Of a stretch of 64,000 bases of DNA, positions 31,828-41,736 are shown piece after piece; the first letter of the stretch is position 1, and every line of letters starts with the position of its first letter. Made by a program: the position numbers and the translations under genes. The stretch lies in contig JAJOJJ010000010.1 of assembly GCA_021208685.1 (NCBI GenBank), forward strand, positions 28,916-92,915, written 5' to 3'. The stretch is from Saccharospirillaceae bacterium. Its GTDB lineage: Bacteria; Pseudomonadota; Gammaproteobacteria; Pseudomonadales; Oceanobacteraceae. The notes under the pieces are model-generated. The model worked only from the letters and a program-made list of their open reading frames with translations, had not been told where the DNA came from and made no database searches.

Positions 31828-33197
31828 AGCATCGCCTCCTTGTTGATTGTCGCTGCGACCAGAGCACTGAAATATTCGCCGCGGGCAGCATAATTTTTAA
31901 ACTGATCAAAACTGGCACAGGCTGGAGACAGCAGAATGACATCGCCGGATTGCGCCTGCGAACAGGCCCGGCCAAATGCTTCCGCCAGCGTTGACTGCTG
32001 TGAGGTTGTACAGGCGGCAGATACAGCGGACTGAATCAGTGCTGCATCCGCACCATAAGTCAGAACTTCAGCTGCGTATTGTTTGCAGGCAGAAGCCAAT
32101 GGACTGAAATCCTGTCCTTTCCCTTCACCGCCCGCCAACAGCCAGATTTTCCCGCAGATTTCAGGCCCGAGCCCATAAATGGCGGCCAGGGTAGAACCAA
32201 CATTGGTGCCTTTTGAGTCGTTGTAAAAATCAACTCCGCCGAGATTACCCAACCACTGACAGCGATATTCCAGACCGGAAAAATGACGCAAAGCCGGTAA
32301 TACTGCTGCGATATCAACACCCACTGACTTAATCAGGGCCAGCGCAGCCATCACATTCGCCAGATTATGCTGACCTTTAATTTTTAATTCGCTGGCAGCG
32401 ATGATTTTTTCAGCACCAAACGTGATCCAGCTTTCACCAGCAATGCGCTCAAGACCAAACTGACCAATATCGGCCTTATTTAAACCAAAACTCAGGCGCG
32501 GCATTTTATCGGATACCAGCGGCTGACTGAGGGCATCATCCCGGTTCACCACAATGGCACGACACTGCTGAAAGATACGGTGTTTAGCCTGATGATAATC
32601 GGCCATGCCCTGATAGCGATCCATATGGTCTTCGCTCATATTGAGCACAACGGCGGCAGAAGCCGCGAGATTTTCTGTGGTTTCCAATTGAAAGCTGGAC
32701 AGTTCCAATACGTAAATATCGGTTTCAGCACCACCGATCAGAAGATCCAGAGCAGGCACACCAATATTTCCGCCAACAGCAACGCGTTTACCCGCTGCCG
32801 CCAGCAACTCACCGGTCAAAGTGGTTACTGTGCTTTTCCCGTTAGAGCCGGTAATAGCAATCAGCGGTTTATCACAAACATCGGCAAATAACTGAATATC
32901 ACCGGCAATGCGGGCACCGGCCTGACGCGCAGCTGCAATGGCCGGATGAGAGACTGCCATTCCAGGGCTGACGATTAATTCATCGTAGCGACTGAGAATG
33001 TCTGCCTGCAGCTCACCGGTAAATATATTCGCTTGCGGAAACTCCGTGCGGACAGTATCCAGCCCCGGAGGTACATCGCGGCTGTCACACAAATCAAATG
33101 ACCAGCCGCGGCGCTGGCAATAACGGGCAGCAGAGAGCCCGGTCATACCAAGACCGACGATCAGTCGTTTGTAATCTGTGGAAATCAACTGCGACAT
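31824..33197 (-). CDS. murD: UDP-N-acetylmuramoyl-L-alanine--D-glutamate ligase MurD
   Basis: Adds D-Glu to the growing peptide precursor. ATP loop ITGSNGKSTVTTL (about residue 113), MSEDHMDRY and NDSKGTNVGST are present. 457 residues; 13 bases after mraY. Confidence 0.97.
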   Translation of the reverse strand: MSQLISTDYKRLIVGLGMTGLSAARYCQRRGWSFDLCDSRDVPPGLDTVRTEFPQANIFTGELQADILSRYDELIVSPGMAVSHPAIAAARQAGARIAGDIQLFADVCDKPLIAITGSNGKSTVTTLTGELLAAAGKRVAVGGNIGVPALDLLIGGAETDIYVLELSSFQLETTENLAASAAVVLNMSEDHMDRYQGMADYHQAKHRIFQQCRAIVVNRDDALSQPLVSDKMPRLSFGLNKADIGQFGLERIAGESWITFGAEKIIAASELKIKGQHNLANVMAALALIKSVGVDIAAVLPALRHFSGLEYRCQWLGNLGGVDFYNDSKGTNVGSTLAAIYGLGPEICGKIWLLAGGEGKGQDFSPLASACKQYAAEVLTYGADAALIQSAVSAACTTSQQSTLAEAFGRACSQAQSGDVILLSPACASFDQFKNYAARGEYFSALVAATINKEAML

Positions 33198-33210
33198 AAA
33201 CTCAGTTTCC

Positions 33211-34293
33211 TCAGCGAATTTTCAGGGTGGCAAGACCGATCAGCACCAGAATAATGGTGATAATCCAGAAGCGAACAATAACACGCGGCTCCGGCCAGCC
33301 TTTTAATTCATAGTGATGATGCAGCGGTGCCATGCGGAAAATACGCTTGCCGGTCATTTTGAAAGAAGCAACCTGAAGGATCACTGAAACGGTTTCTGCG
33401 ACAAAAATACCGCCCATAATAAAGAGCACGATTTCCTGACGAACAATCACCGCCACCACACCCAACGCGGCGCCCAGAGCCAGCGACCCGACATCCCCCA
33501 TAAAAACCTGAGCCGGATAGGTGTTGAACCACAGAAAGCCAATACCGGCGCCAACAATGGCGGCACAAAAAACCACCAATTCACCGGCACCGGCGATATA
33601 AGGAATGTGCAGGTAATTGGCAAAATTGACGTTACCCGCGAGGTACGCACAAATACCTAAAGCACCACCGACCATGACCGTCGGCATAATAGCCAGACCA
33701 TCAAGCCCGTCCGTCAGATTGACCGCATTACTGGAACCTACGATGACGAAGTACGTCAGCAGAATAAACAGCAGACCTAACTGCGGCATAACATCTTTAA
33801 GAAACGGTACAACCAGCTGCGTTTCCTGTGGGCTCTGCGCACTGTAAAAAAGATAAGCGGCAGCGATTAAGGCAAACACAGACTGCCAGAAATACTTCCA
33901 GCGTCCGGGCAAACCGCGAGAATTTTTCTCCACGACTTTACGGTAATCATCCACCCAGCCGATTGCACCGAAGACCAGAGTCACCAGCAACACAACCCAG
34001 ACAAAGCGATTTTCCAGATTTCCCCAGAGCAACGTGCTTACCGCAATAGACAGTAAAATCAATACACCACCCATGGTCGGAGTACCGGCTTTGCTTAAAT
34101 GCGATTTAGGTCCCAGCTCACGGATTGCCTGACCAATCTGGTATTCACGCAATTTGCGGATAACCACAGGCCCGAGGAGCAATGACACCATCAAAGCAGT
34201 AATCACCGCCAGAATCGCACGCAGTGTTAAATAATTAACCACTCCGAACCCGGAGTAATACTGCGCTAACCAGTCTCCCAGCCATAGCAACAT
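33211..34293 (-). CDS. mraY: Phospho-MurNAc-pentapeptide translocase MraY
   Basis: Polytopic inner-membrane enzyme that makes lipid I on undecaprenyl phosphate. About 10 membrane segments; the conserved [14 protein letters not shown] and [11 protein letters not shown] motifs carry the catalytic Asp residues. 360 residues; 2 bases after murF. Confidence 0.97.
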   Translation of the reverse strand: MLLWLGDWLAQYYSGFGVVNYLTLRAILAVITALMVSLLLGPVVIRKLREYQIGQAIRELGPKSHLSKAGTPTMGGVLILLSIAVSTLLWGNLENRFVWVVLLVTLVFGAIGWVDDYRKVVEKNSRGLPGRWKYFWQSVFALIAAAYLFYSAQSPQETQLVVPFLKDVMPQLGLLFILLTYFVIVGSSNAVNLTDGLDGLAIMPTVMVGGALGICAYLAGNVNFANYLHIPYIAGAGELVVFCAAIVGAGIGFLWFNTYPAQVFMGDVGSLALGAALGVVAVIVRQEIVLFIMGGIFVAETVSVILQVASFKMTGKRIFRMAPLHHHYELKGWPEPRVIVRFWIITIILVLIGLATLKIR

Positions 34294-34295
34294 GA

Positions 34296-35693
34296 TCAGT
34301 TTTCCTCTGTATTCTTTTGCAGCGCCCGGACCACCTGATCCATACCGGCACTGCGCGACCCTTTCACCAGAATAACGTCCTGATTTGTGGTCTGTTGTTG
34401 TAAATACCGCACCAATTCTTCTTTGGTTGCGAACCAGTGCGCTCCGGCACCAAAAGCTTCCGTTGTTTTACGGCTGCGCTCACCCGTAGCCAATAAATTC
34501 TGAATTCCCTGTTCACGGGCATAACGGCCAATAGCCGCATGAGCGTCGAGTTCATTGTCGCCCAGTTCCGCCATATCACCTAAAACCAGCCAGCTGCGGG
34601 ATGCATTTTTTAACACATTAATGGCTGCTTTTACCGATGCCGGATTGGCGTTATACGCATCGTTCAGAATACGCTGACCAGAGTGTCCATCCAGCCAATG
34701 CAAACGACCAGCTACCGCTGTCGCCTGTTGTAATCCCTGAATAATTTCCGCCGCACTCAACCCCAAAGCATAAGCAGCCGCTGTGACCGCCAGCGCATTC
34801 CGCACGTTGTGTTCGCCCAGTAAAGGCAATCGGACGGTAAACGCTTCGTCATTCAGATGCAGAATAAAGTGACTTCCTTCAAGATCACACTGCAAGGAAC
34901 TGGCGCGCACATCCGCAGTGGCCGAAAATCCAAAACTGACTTGCTTAACAGTTGCCGAACGCTCTGCCCATATTTGGTAAAAATCATCATCGGCATTTAA
35001 TACGGCGTATCCACCGGGCTCTATAAAGTCGAGTAATTCACCCTTGGTTTGCACAACGCCATTCAGGCTGCCAAACCCTTCAAGATGAGCCTCTGCCGCA
35101 TTGGTAATAATGCCAACCCGGGGTTTTACCCATTGAGCGGTATACGCAATTTCTCCGGCACCACTGGCGCCCAGCTCGATCACAGCCGCTTCGTGTTCTG
35201 CGGTCAGCGCTAACAGCGTCAGCGGAGCACCAATATGATTATTGAGATTGCCCTGTGTCATCCAGGTGCGATACCGCTGCGCCAGTACACTCGCCATTAA
35301 CTGCTTCACGCTGGTTTTCCCGGCACTGCCGGTCACTGCAACGACAGGCCCATGAAATAAGCTGCGGTTCCAGCCAGCAATTTGTCCCAGAGCAATCAGA
35401 CAATCAGACACCCGTATCAACGGCAAATCGGGCATCTGTACAGCGTCAACATCCTGATCAATCAATGCGGCAACCGCACCCTGTTCAGCAGCCTGAGCGA
35501 TAAAGTGGTGGCCATTAAAGCGTTCGCCGCTTAATGGAACATATAAATCACCCACCGTGATTTTACGGCTGTCAGTACTGACTCCACGAATAACGACATC
35601 CTCTGCGGCACCCTCTTCCGGTGAAACAGCGCCAGCCTGTCGCTGCCCGCAAACGATCCGAAGCAGTTCAGACAGAGACAAATTACTCAGCAT
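34296..35693 (-). CDS. murF: UDP-MurNAc-tripeptide--D-Ala-D-Ala ligase MurF
   Basis: Adds the D-Ala-D-Ala dipeptide made by Ddl. ATP loop [13 protein letters not shown] (here Ala replaces the usual Ser) near residue 112, [15 protein letters not shown] later. The frame opens at 35756, but the ATG at 35693 has GGAG at 6 bases and gives [11 protein letters not shown]; an ATG at 35699 is too close to that site. Overlaps murE by 11 bases. 465 residues. Confidence 0.95.
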   Translation of the reverse strand: MLSNLSLSELLRIVCGQRQAGAVSPEEGAAEDVVIRGVSTDSRKITVGDLYVPLSGERFNGHHFIAQAAEQGAVAALIDQDVDAVQMPDLPLIRVSDCLIALGQIAGWNRSLFHGPVVAVTGSAGKTSVKQLMASVLAQRYRTWMTQGNLNNHIGAPLTLLALTAEHEAAVIELGASGAGEIAYTAQWVKPRVGIITNAAEAHLEGFGSLNGVVQTKGELLDFIEPGGYAVLNADDDFYQIWAERSATVKQVSFGFSATADVRASSLQCDLEGSHFILHLNDEAFTVRLPLLGEHNVRNALAVTAAAYALGLSAAEIIQGLQQATAVAGRLHWLDGHSGQRILNDAYNANPASVKAAINVLKNASRSWLVLGDMAELGDNELDAHAAIGRYAREQGIQNLLATGERSRKTTEAFGAGAHWFATKEELVRYLQQQTTNQDVILVKGSRSAGMDQVVRALQKNTEEN

Positions 35694-37179
35694 GATCATC
35701 TCCGCTCCGTAATTGACCGGCCTTCCGGTAACCCAGCTGCAACAGAACGGCAGCATCGCTGTAGGGTAATTTCACGCCCTGAATATCCTGATATTGTTCG
35801 TGTCCCTTTCCGGCAATGACAACAATGCCATCAGCAGCCGTCATATCCAGCGCCTGCGCAATAGCAATGCTGCGGTCGTGTTCGCAATAAAAATCGCCGG
35901 TATTTTCGGTATTAAGAACATCGGCAAATATTTGCTGTGGATCTTCACTGCGCGGATTATCATCGGTAAGCCAGACGATATCGGCCTGAGCTGCTGCCAC
36001 TTGAGCCATGAGAGGCCGCTTACTGCGGTCACGATCACCACCACAACCAAATACCGTGGTAATTTTTTTATTCCAGGGCTTGAGTGCCTGCAGTACATTC
36101 AACAGCGCATCCGGTGTATGCGCGAAATCAACCACAGCTAATGGAGCATTGGCTTTAACATAAAGCTCCATACGGCCAGCCACTGGCTCAAGCTTCTGCG
36201 CAGCCTGTAATAACTGGTTAAAATCAAAACCCTGTAAGGCCAGAGCAGCAATGGCTGCCGTTGCGTTCGCCAGATTAAATTCGCCGATTAATGGCAGAAC
36301 CAGCAAGCCGCTGCCCCAGGGAGTATCCAGCCATGCCTGCATACCACGCGCCTGCATACTCACTGCTGAATAGCGGACATCGGCCTGCTGACTGGCTCCA
36401 TAGGTAATGATTTTTGCCGCAATATTGCGGTCGGTGGTCAGCTTACGGCCATAGTCATCATCAATATTGATCAATGCGGCGCGGACCGCATGGGCAACAA
36501 ATAACTGGCGCTTGGCGGCAAAATAGTCCGCCATGCTGCCGTGATAATCGAGATGATCCTGGGTGAGATTGGTCAGTACCGCGACACCGAAATGTAATCC
36601 GGCAACTCGTTGCTGAGTCAGTCCATGGGAGGACACTTCCAACGCGGCGGTCTTAACGCCGGCGTCCTGCATACGCTGCAGATCACGTAAAATAACCGAC
36701 AGATCAGCCGTCGTGTTGCGACCCGGATGTAAATCCGGCCATACGCCATTTCCCAGAGTACCTAATACGCCACAGGGAACCGCACAAAATCCGGCCAGTT
36801 GTGCCATATATTGCGTTACCGAACTTTTGCCGTTGGTGCCGGTAACAGCCGTCAGTGTCATATCGGCAACAGAGGCGTAACGACGATGCAACCAAATCGT
36901 TAAGCAGGCCGCGATATCACTGCTGAAAAATACCGGCACTGCTGGAAAATGCGGGCTTTGCTCACAACGGAACCCGAGTTCACCTTCAGCCAGCACCGCC
37001 ACCGCGCCCTGTGCAATTGCGGTGGCAATGTGTGCTTCGCCGTGACTTTTTAAACCGCGCCGGGCAATAAAAACATCACCGGGCTGCACGTCGCGACTGT
37101 CGGCGACAACCTGAGAAAATTCACGATCCCACTCCGGTGGGATAAACAGCTCTGGCATGACCATCTGGCTTAATTTCAT
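35683..37179 (-). CDS. murE: UDP-MurNAc-dipeptide--2,6-diaminopimelate ligase MurE
   Basis: Adds the third residue of the stem peptide. The ATP loop AVTGTNGKSSVTQY is near residue 118, and the motif TDDNPRSED identifies the meso-diaminopimelate-specific form of Gram-negative bacteria. 498 residues. Overlaps ftsI by 4 bases. Confidence 0.96.
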   Translation of the reverse strand: MKLSQMVMPELFIPPEWDREFSQVVADSRDVQPGDVFIARRGLKSHGEAHIATAIAQGAVAVLAEGELGFRCEQSPHFPAVPVFFSSDIAACLTIWLHRRYASVADMTLTAVTGTNGKSSVTQYMAQLAGFCAVPCGVLGTLGNGVWPDLHPGRNTTADLSVILRDLQRMQDAGVKTAALEVSSHGLTQQRVAGLHFGVAVLTNLTQDHLDYHGSMADYFAAKRQLFVAHAVRAALINIDDDYGRKLTTDRNIAAKIITYGASQQADVRYSAVSMQARGMQAWLDTPWGSGLLVLPLIGEFNLANATAAIAALALQGFDFNQLLQAAQKLEPVAGRMELYVKANAPLAVVDFAHTPDALLNVLQALKPWNKKITTVFGCGGDRDRSKRPLMAQVAAAQADIVWLTDDNPRSEDPQQIFADVLNTENTGDFYCEHDRSIAIAQALDMTAADGIVVIAGKGHEQYQDIQGVKLPYSDAAVLLQLGYRKAGQLRSGDDHAE

Positions 37180-38900
37180 GCCGGACCTCCCGCCATCTGC
37201 AAGTGGGGTACACTGCCATCATCCGGCGCGACCTGACGCAAACGCAGAGCTTGCTGCATAATGCGGGAGAACACTGGCGCAGCAACTTCACCACCGTAAT
37301 ATTCTTTACCCTGCGGCTCATCAATCACAACAACCAACACCAGATCCGGTGATGAAATAGGCGCAATACCAGAAAATACCGCTGTGTATTCTGAGTCTTC
37401 GTAACCCTGCTGACCCACTTTATGCGCCGTTCCGGTTTTACCACCTACCCGGTAACCGGCAACTCTGGCACGACTGCCGGTTCCCTGCTTGGAGGTAACG
37501 GTTTCCAGCATATCCAGAACCTGCCGCGCAATGTTTTCAGGCATCACCTGCTGACACTCAGTCTGTGGCTTATCGTTCATTAATAAGCGTACCGGTTTAA
37601 TACATCCACCCTGAGTAAAACTGGTATAGGCGTGCGCCAGCTGCAAAGGCGAAACGGATAAACCGTAGCCGTAAGAAACGGTCGCCAGACGCAGGGCATC
37701 CATCTGTTCCGGATATGGCATGCTTCCCACGGCCTCACCGGGAAATCCCAGCACCGTCGCCTGACCGATTCCGGCTTTGCTGAAAAAATCCCAAAGACGT
37801 TCAGCACCCAGCTGATGGGCCAGAAAAGTAACGCCAACATTACTGGATTTGGTAATCACGCCAGTAATATCAAGTACGCCATAATTACGGTGATCACGGA
37901 TGGTTTTATTTTTTACCCGGACAAACCCCGGTGCCGTATTAATTTCACTGTGCGGAAAATAGCGACCAGAATTTAACGCAGCCGCGACCGTAAATGGCTT
38001 GATCGTTGAACCAGGTTCAATCAGATCCGCCACGGCGCGGTTCCGCATATTCTCAGCACGAAGGCTGGCCCGATTATTCGGGTTATATGAGGGCTGATTC
38101 ACCAGCGCGAGAACATCGCCATTACGGGCATCCACCAACACTGCACTGCCGGATTTTGCATTATGCTGTGACACAGCGGCTTTTAATTCACGGTAAGCCA
38201 GATACTGCAGACGCAGATCCAGCGTCAGCGCCAGATCACCGCCCGGCTGTGCAACAGCATTTACTTTTAATTGTTTGATGACGTTGCCATACAGATCTTT
38301 AACCACCTGACGCGAACCATGACTGCCCTGCAGAAACTCATCAAAAGCGAGTTCCAGACCTTCCTGACCATGACCGTCAACGTCAACAATACCCACCGTG
38401 TGGGCTGCAACCTCAGCGGCCGGATAAAAGCGGCGGAAATCATCATCGCCATATATACCGGCAACGCGGCGCTTTAATACCTGCTGCGCCAACTCAGGCT
38501 GAACCTGACGCTTGAGGTATACAAAAGAGCGACCCTGAGTGGCCGCCCGTTCTACTTTACGGATTAATTCCTTCGGACTGAGACCCAGGTCCCCTGCCAC
38601 AGCAGGCAGCTGTTGCACATTCACCTGCTGCGGATTAAGCCACAGGGTAACCACCGGCGTGCTCACCGCCAGCGGCTTGCCATAGCGGTCGGTGATCATG
38701 CCCCGCATCGCCGGCTGCACTTCCTCACGCACCGTACGTTTTTCTCCCTGCTCAAACAGGAAAGGCTGCTCGACGGTGTGCAGCATGACCAAACGTACAA
38801 GAACCGCCCCCAACAAACAGCCGAACACGACCGCCACCAGCGTAAAACGCCAGAGAGTAATGCCACCGGATGATGTCTGCTGGTTGGGTTGCGCATTCAT
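37176..38900 (-). CDS. ftsI: Septal transpeptidase FtsI (PBP3)
   Basis: Class B penicillin-binding protein. One N-terminal membrane segment (about 17-40), a pedestal domain and the transpeptidase with catalytic Ser in EPGSTIKPF (about residue 300), SSNVG and KTGTAHK motifs. 574 residues. Overlaps ftsL by 4 bases. Confidence 0.97.
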   Translation of the reverse strand: MNAQPNQQTSSGGITLWRFTLVAVVFGCLLGAVLVRLVMLHTVEQPFLFEQGEKRTVREEVQPAMRGMITDRYGKPLAVSTPVVTLWLNPQQVNVQQLPAVAGDLGLSPKELIRKVERAATQGRSFVYLKRQVQPELAQQVLKRRVAGIYGDDDFRRFYPAAEVAAHTVGIVDVDGHGQEGLELAFDEFLQGSHGSRQVVKDLYGNVIKQLKVNAVAQPGGDLALTLDLRLQYLAYRELKAAVSQHNAKSGSAVLVDARNGDVLALVNQPSYNPNNRASLRAENMRNRAVADLIEPGSTIKPFTVAAALNSGRYFPHSEINTAPGFVRVKNKTIRDHRNYGVLDITGVITKSSNVGVTFLAHQLGAERLWDFFSKAGIGQATVLGFPGEAVGSMPYPEQMDALRLATVSYGYGLSVSPLQLAHAYTSFTQGGCIKPVRLLMNDKPQTECQQVMPENIARQVLDMLETVTSKQGTGSRARVAGYRVGGKTGTAHKVGQQGYEDSEYTAVFSGIAPISSPDLVLVVVIDEPQGKEYYGGEVAAPVFSRIMQQALRLRQVAPDDGSVPHLQMAGGPA

Positions 38901-39151
38901 TGAGAAAGCACCTGCACGTTGTCTGGTTCCGTCATATTTAATTGTTTACGCGCTTGCTGATCGATCCGGCCATGCGCGGTTAATGTGCTTTTTTCCAGCA
39001 ATAAACGTGTATGTTCCTGCAACAACTGCAAACGCAGCGCATCGTCCTGCTGCCACACCTGCAACAATGTCCGGTGCCAGTGAACAACACCGATCTGCGC
39101 CGAGGCCGAGATCAGCACCGCTAACCACAAAATCGCAGCACCAACGTTCAC
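38897..39151 (-). CDS. ftsL: Cell division protein FtsL
   Basis: Small bitopic divisome protein joining FtsQB to FtsWI. A membrane segment at about residues 4-24 precedes a helical, Leu-rich coiled-coil region ([20 protein letters not shown]). 84 residues. Identified mainly by size, topology and position between rsmH and ftsI, with 4-base overlaps on both sides. Confidence 0.92.
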   Translation of the reverse strand: MNVGAAILWLAVLISASAQIGVVHWHRTLLQVWQQDDALRLQLLQEHTRLLLEKSTLTAHGRIDQQARKQLNMTEPDNVQVLSQ

Positions 39152-40083
39152 GCCAGCCGCTCTGCTATGCGCAATACCGCACTGCGGGCACGCGCATTAA
39201 TCCGGACTTCATCGTTTCCGGGCATAATCGCTTTGCCCACTTTTTTCATGGTGCGGCCCAACATGTCGTCCGGCACCGGAATTCCCGGCGGTAAATCACG
39301 ACCTTTCTCCTGCGCGCGGATAAAACGCTTCACCATACGGTCTTCCAGCGAGTGGAAGCTGATAACGGCCAGACGACCATGCGCCAGCAGTAAATCCACA
39401 CTGTCAGCCAGAACGGTTTCCAGATCACCGAGTTCGTTATTCACCGCAATTCGGATTGCCTGAAAAGCACGGGTCGCCGGATGCTTATGTTTTTCCCAGG
39501 CCGGATTGGCTTCTTTAATTAACTCAGCCAGCTCGCGGGTACGGGTAATCGGCGTTTGCGTGCGGGCATTAACAATGGCGCGCGCCATACGCTTGGCGAA
39601 ACGCTCTTCACCGTATTCTTTCAGTACGCGGGCGATTTCTTCTTCAGACGTCTGCGCACACCATTCGGCAGCACTCAGACCGGCATCCGGATTCATACGC
39701 ATGTCCAGCGGGCCGTCCTTCATAAAACTGAAGCCGCGCTCCGCATCGTCCAGCTGCGGTGAAGACACCCCCAGATCCAGCAAAATGCCGTTAATTTTGT
39801 TGATACCCAGAGCACCCAGCTCTGCTTTCATGTCAGCAAAACTGGCCTGCACAATCTGAAAACGGCTGTCTTCCTGCTCCAGCTCTTTGCCGGTGTTAAT
39901 TGCCAGCGGATCCTTATCAAAGCCAATCAGACGGCCTTCGGGGGCCAGCCTGCTCAGCAGCAGGCGGCTATGGCCGCCACGCCCAAAGGTTCCGTCAACA
40001 TAAATACCCGCCGGATCATTCAGGCAGCCGTCGACCGTCTCCTGCAGCAGTACGGTGGTGTGAGCAAACTCACTCAGGTTCAT
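39148..40083 (-). CDS. rsmH: 16S rRNA (cytosine1402-N4)-methyltransferase RsmH
   Basis: SAM-dependent methylation of C1402 in the ribosomal decoding centre. [15 protein letters not shown] at the start, the SAM region [15 protein letters not shown] and [14 protein letters not shown] are typical. 311 residues. Overlaps mraZ by 4 bases. Confidence 0.97.
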   Translation of the reverse strand: MNLSEFAHTTVLLQETVDGCLNDPAGIYVDGTFGRGGHSRLLLSRLAPEGRLIGFDKDPLAINTGKELEQEDSRFQIVQASFADMKAELGALGINKINGILLDLGVSSPQLDDAERGFSFMKDGPLDMRMNPDAGLSAAEWCAQTSEEEIARVLKEYGEERFAKRMARAIVNARTQTPITRTRELAELIKEANPAWEKHKHPATRAFQAIRIAVNNELGDLETVLADSVDLLLAHGRLAVISFHSLEDRMVKRFIRAQEKGRDLPPGIPVPDDMLGRTMKKVGKAIMPGNDEVRINARARSAVLRIAERLA

Positions 40084-40535
40084 AGCGACAGACTCTGTAG
40101 TTCTTCGGGTAATTGTTCGGGCTGACTGACCATATCCAGATATTCATCGCGGCGGCTTTCCCACAACGATTTACTCCACAGCTCCAGTTTTTTGCCCTGC
40201 CCCATCAGCACGCTTTCTTTTTCCAGCGACGCATACTCGCGCAGCGGCTGTGGCAACAGGACGCGACCAGCACTGTCCAGTTCCAGATCGGTGGCATGAC
40301 CAATCAAGAGACGCTGAATGCGGCGGGCAACCGGATTAAAGCTGGGCAAGGCCTCAATTTTGGCCTGGATCAGTTCCCATTCGTTTACGGGGTAAATCAG
40401 GAGGCAGCGTTCTTCGGTATCAATGGTGGCCACCAAACGGGCGCCACAGAGCTCGACCAGCGTTTCCCGATATTTGGTCGGGATCGCCAGACGCCCTTTA
40501 GCATCCAGATTGATCGTGTGCAGCCCCCGGAACAT
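40080..40535 (-). CDS. mraZ: Transcriptional regulator MraZ
   Basis: DNA-binding repressor of the dcw cluster. Two SpoVT-AbrB-like repeats, each with the DxxxR core ([14 protein letters not shown] near residue 8 and [14 protein letters not shown] near 85). 151 residues. It is the first gene of the dcw operon and its recognition repeats lie just upstream. Confidence 0.96.
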   Translation of the reverse strand: MFRGLHTINLDAKGRLAIPTKYRETLVELCGARLVATIDTEERCLLIYPVNEWELIQAKIEALPSFNPVARRIQRLLIGHATDLELDSAGRVLLPQPLREYASLEKESVLMGQGKKLELWSKSLWESRRDEYLDMVSQPEQLPEELQSLSL

Positions 40536-40603
40536 GTGCCCTTCCTGTTGGTTTGGGAGTGAATGCTCTGTCGGTGTAAGTAGTTACCAACACCTGCAAA
40601 ACT

Positions 40604-40637
40604 CCACTATTACCCACTATTTTCCACTTTGCGACAC
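40604..40637 (-). promoter_or_regulatory. MraZ-box-like repeats, 10-bp period
   Basis: On the minus strand GTGT, GTGG, GTGG and GTGG start at 40637, 40627, 40617 and 40607, exactly 10 bp apart with A/T-rich spacers. MraZ is known to bind direct repeats of this kind in front of its own operon. They overlap the -10 region and predicted transcription start. Confidence 0.75.
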
Positions 40638-40664
40638 TATAGGAAGGCAAATAGCCTTTTGCAA
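40636..40664 (-). promoter_or_regulatory. Sigma-70-type promoter of the dcw operon
   Basis: On the minus strand, -35 TTGCAA (40664-40659), a 17-base spacer, and -10 TATAGT (40641-40636). Predicted start about 40629, giving a 5' leader of about 90 bases to mraZ. Confidence 0.75.
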
Positions 40665-41048
40665 GCCGCATCGGGGTGTGGATATCTGCATTTTTGCTTT
40701 GTGCCACAAGGACTTAGAAAGGCTTCACGGCAAGGTGGGAAAAAGTGGAGGGCAAATATTAAACAGCACTCTGAGCCTGCATCGTGAAGTTAAAGTAACT
40801 TCTGAAGTTAGTACCCACTCACAATGCGTTTTATATAATTTTGCTATAAGAAGTGATCACTAACTAATCATTCCATACAGCCCTCTTTCCAGCGCACTTA
40901 TGATGGCCAAATCCGCTGTCGGAAACCAGTTCTTACGGCTTAGATTTCTATCACCCACCATCAAAAAAAGCCTTCAGCAGGAGCGGCCAAGGCGGTAACA
41001 TCAGCGCCCTTTACATCATCACGCAAGCACCGTCATGAGGACTCCTGC
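40665..41048. other. Intergenic region between mraZ and efpL, with palindromes
   Basis: No gene seen. It is AT-rich at 40740-40870 and holds GAAGTTA-AAG-TAACTTC (40786-40802, perfect 7-bp arms), a further GAAGTTA at 40804-40810, TATAAT at 40834-40839 with no good -35, and AGTGATCACT at 40852-40861. If the TATAAT is used, efpL would have a leader of about 200 bases. Confidence 0.5.
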
Positions 41049-41615
41049 ATGCCAAAAGCAAACGAACTGAAAAAAGGCGGCGTCGTCGAATTCAAGAATC
41101 AGACGTGTCTGATCAAGAATATCGAAGTGCAGAACCCACACTCCCGTGGCGGAGCCACTCTGTATAAGATCCGTTTTCAGACCGTTCCGGGGCGCCAGAA
41201 GCTGGAAGAAAGCTTTAAGGGTGATGATCAGCTGCAGGCCATTGAGCTGCTGCGCCGCCAGATTGTGTTTTCTTACCGTGAGGAAGACACCTACTACTTT
41301 ATGGACGAAGAAAGCTTTGACCAGTATCCGATTGATGCCGCCACCCTGGATACTGATGCCCTCTATATCAACGAATCCATGAAAGGCACGATGGGCCTGC
41401 TGGTTGATGGTCAGCTGATTGCCATTGAACTGCCATCGGCGGTGGAAATGACCGTTATCGAAACCAGTCCCGGCATTAAAGGCGGCAGTGCCAGTGCCCG
41501 TACCAAACCTGCGCGCTTTGCCACCGGCCTGGTGATTCAGGTACCTGAATATCTGGAACAGGGCGAAACCGTGAAGATCAATACCGCCGAAAGCCGCTTT
41601 ATCTCCCGCGCCTGA
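41049..41615 (+). CDS. yeiP: Elongation factor P-like protein EfpL (YeiP)
   Basis: A paralogue of EF-P that relieves ribosome stalling at certain proline-containing and other motifs. The start MPKANELKKGGVVEF, the SFKGDDQLQ segment and GIKGGSASARTKPA with VIQVPEYLEQGE at the end match the YeiP subfamily rather than EF-P. The tip loop reads NPHSRGGATLYK, with Arg33 where EF-P has a modified Lys. 188 residues, three domains. ATG at 41049 with AGGA 9 bases upstream (GAGGACTCCTGC). Confidence 0.92.
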   Translation: MPKANELKKGGVVEFKNQTCLIKNIEVQNPHSRGGATLYKIRFQTVPGRQKLEESFKGDDQLQAIELLRRQIVFSYREEDTYYFMDEESFDQYPIDAATLDTDALYINESMKGTMGLLVDGQLIAIELPSAVEMTVIETSPGIKGGSASARTKPARFATGLVIQVPEYLEQGETVKINTAESRFISRA

Positions 41616-41736
41616 CCGGCAGGCCTTGCCTGTGGCTGACGCAATGTATAGTTCCGTCAGCCATCTTGGCGAAGCGCGGTGGCTGTGACAGACTTCGCGT
41701 CGTCTTGCTACCAACCATTCCAGACCCAATCCAACC

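Noticed and set aside
40900..40998. 32-codon ORF before efpL
   Set aside because: No ribosome site and no recognisable sequence; probably chance.
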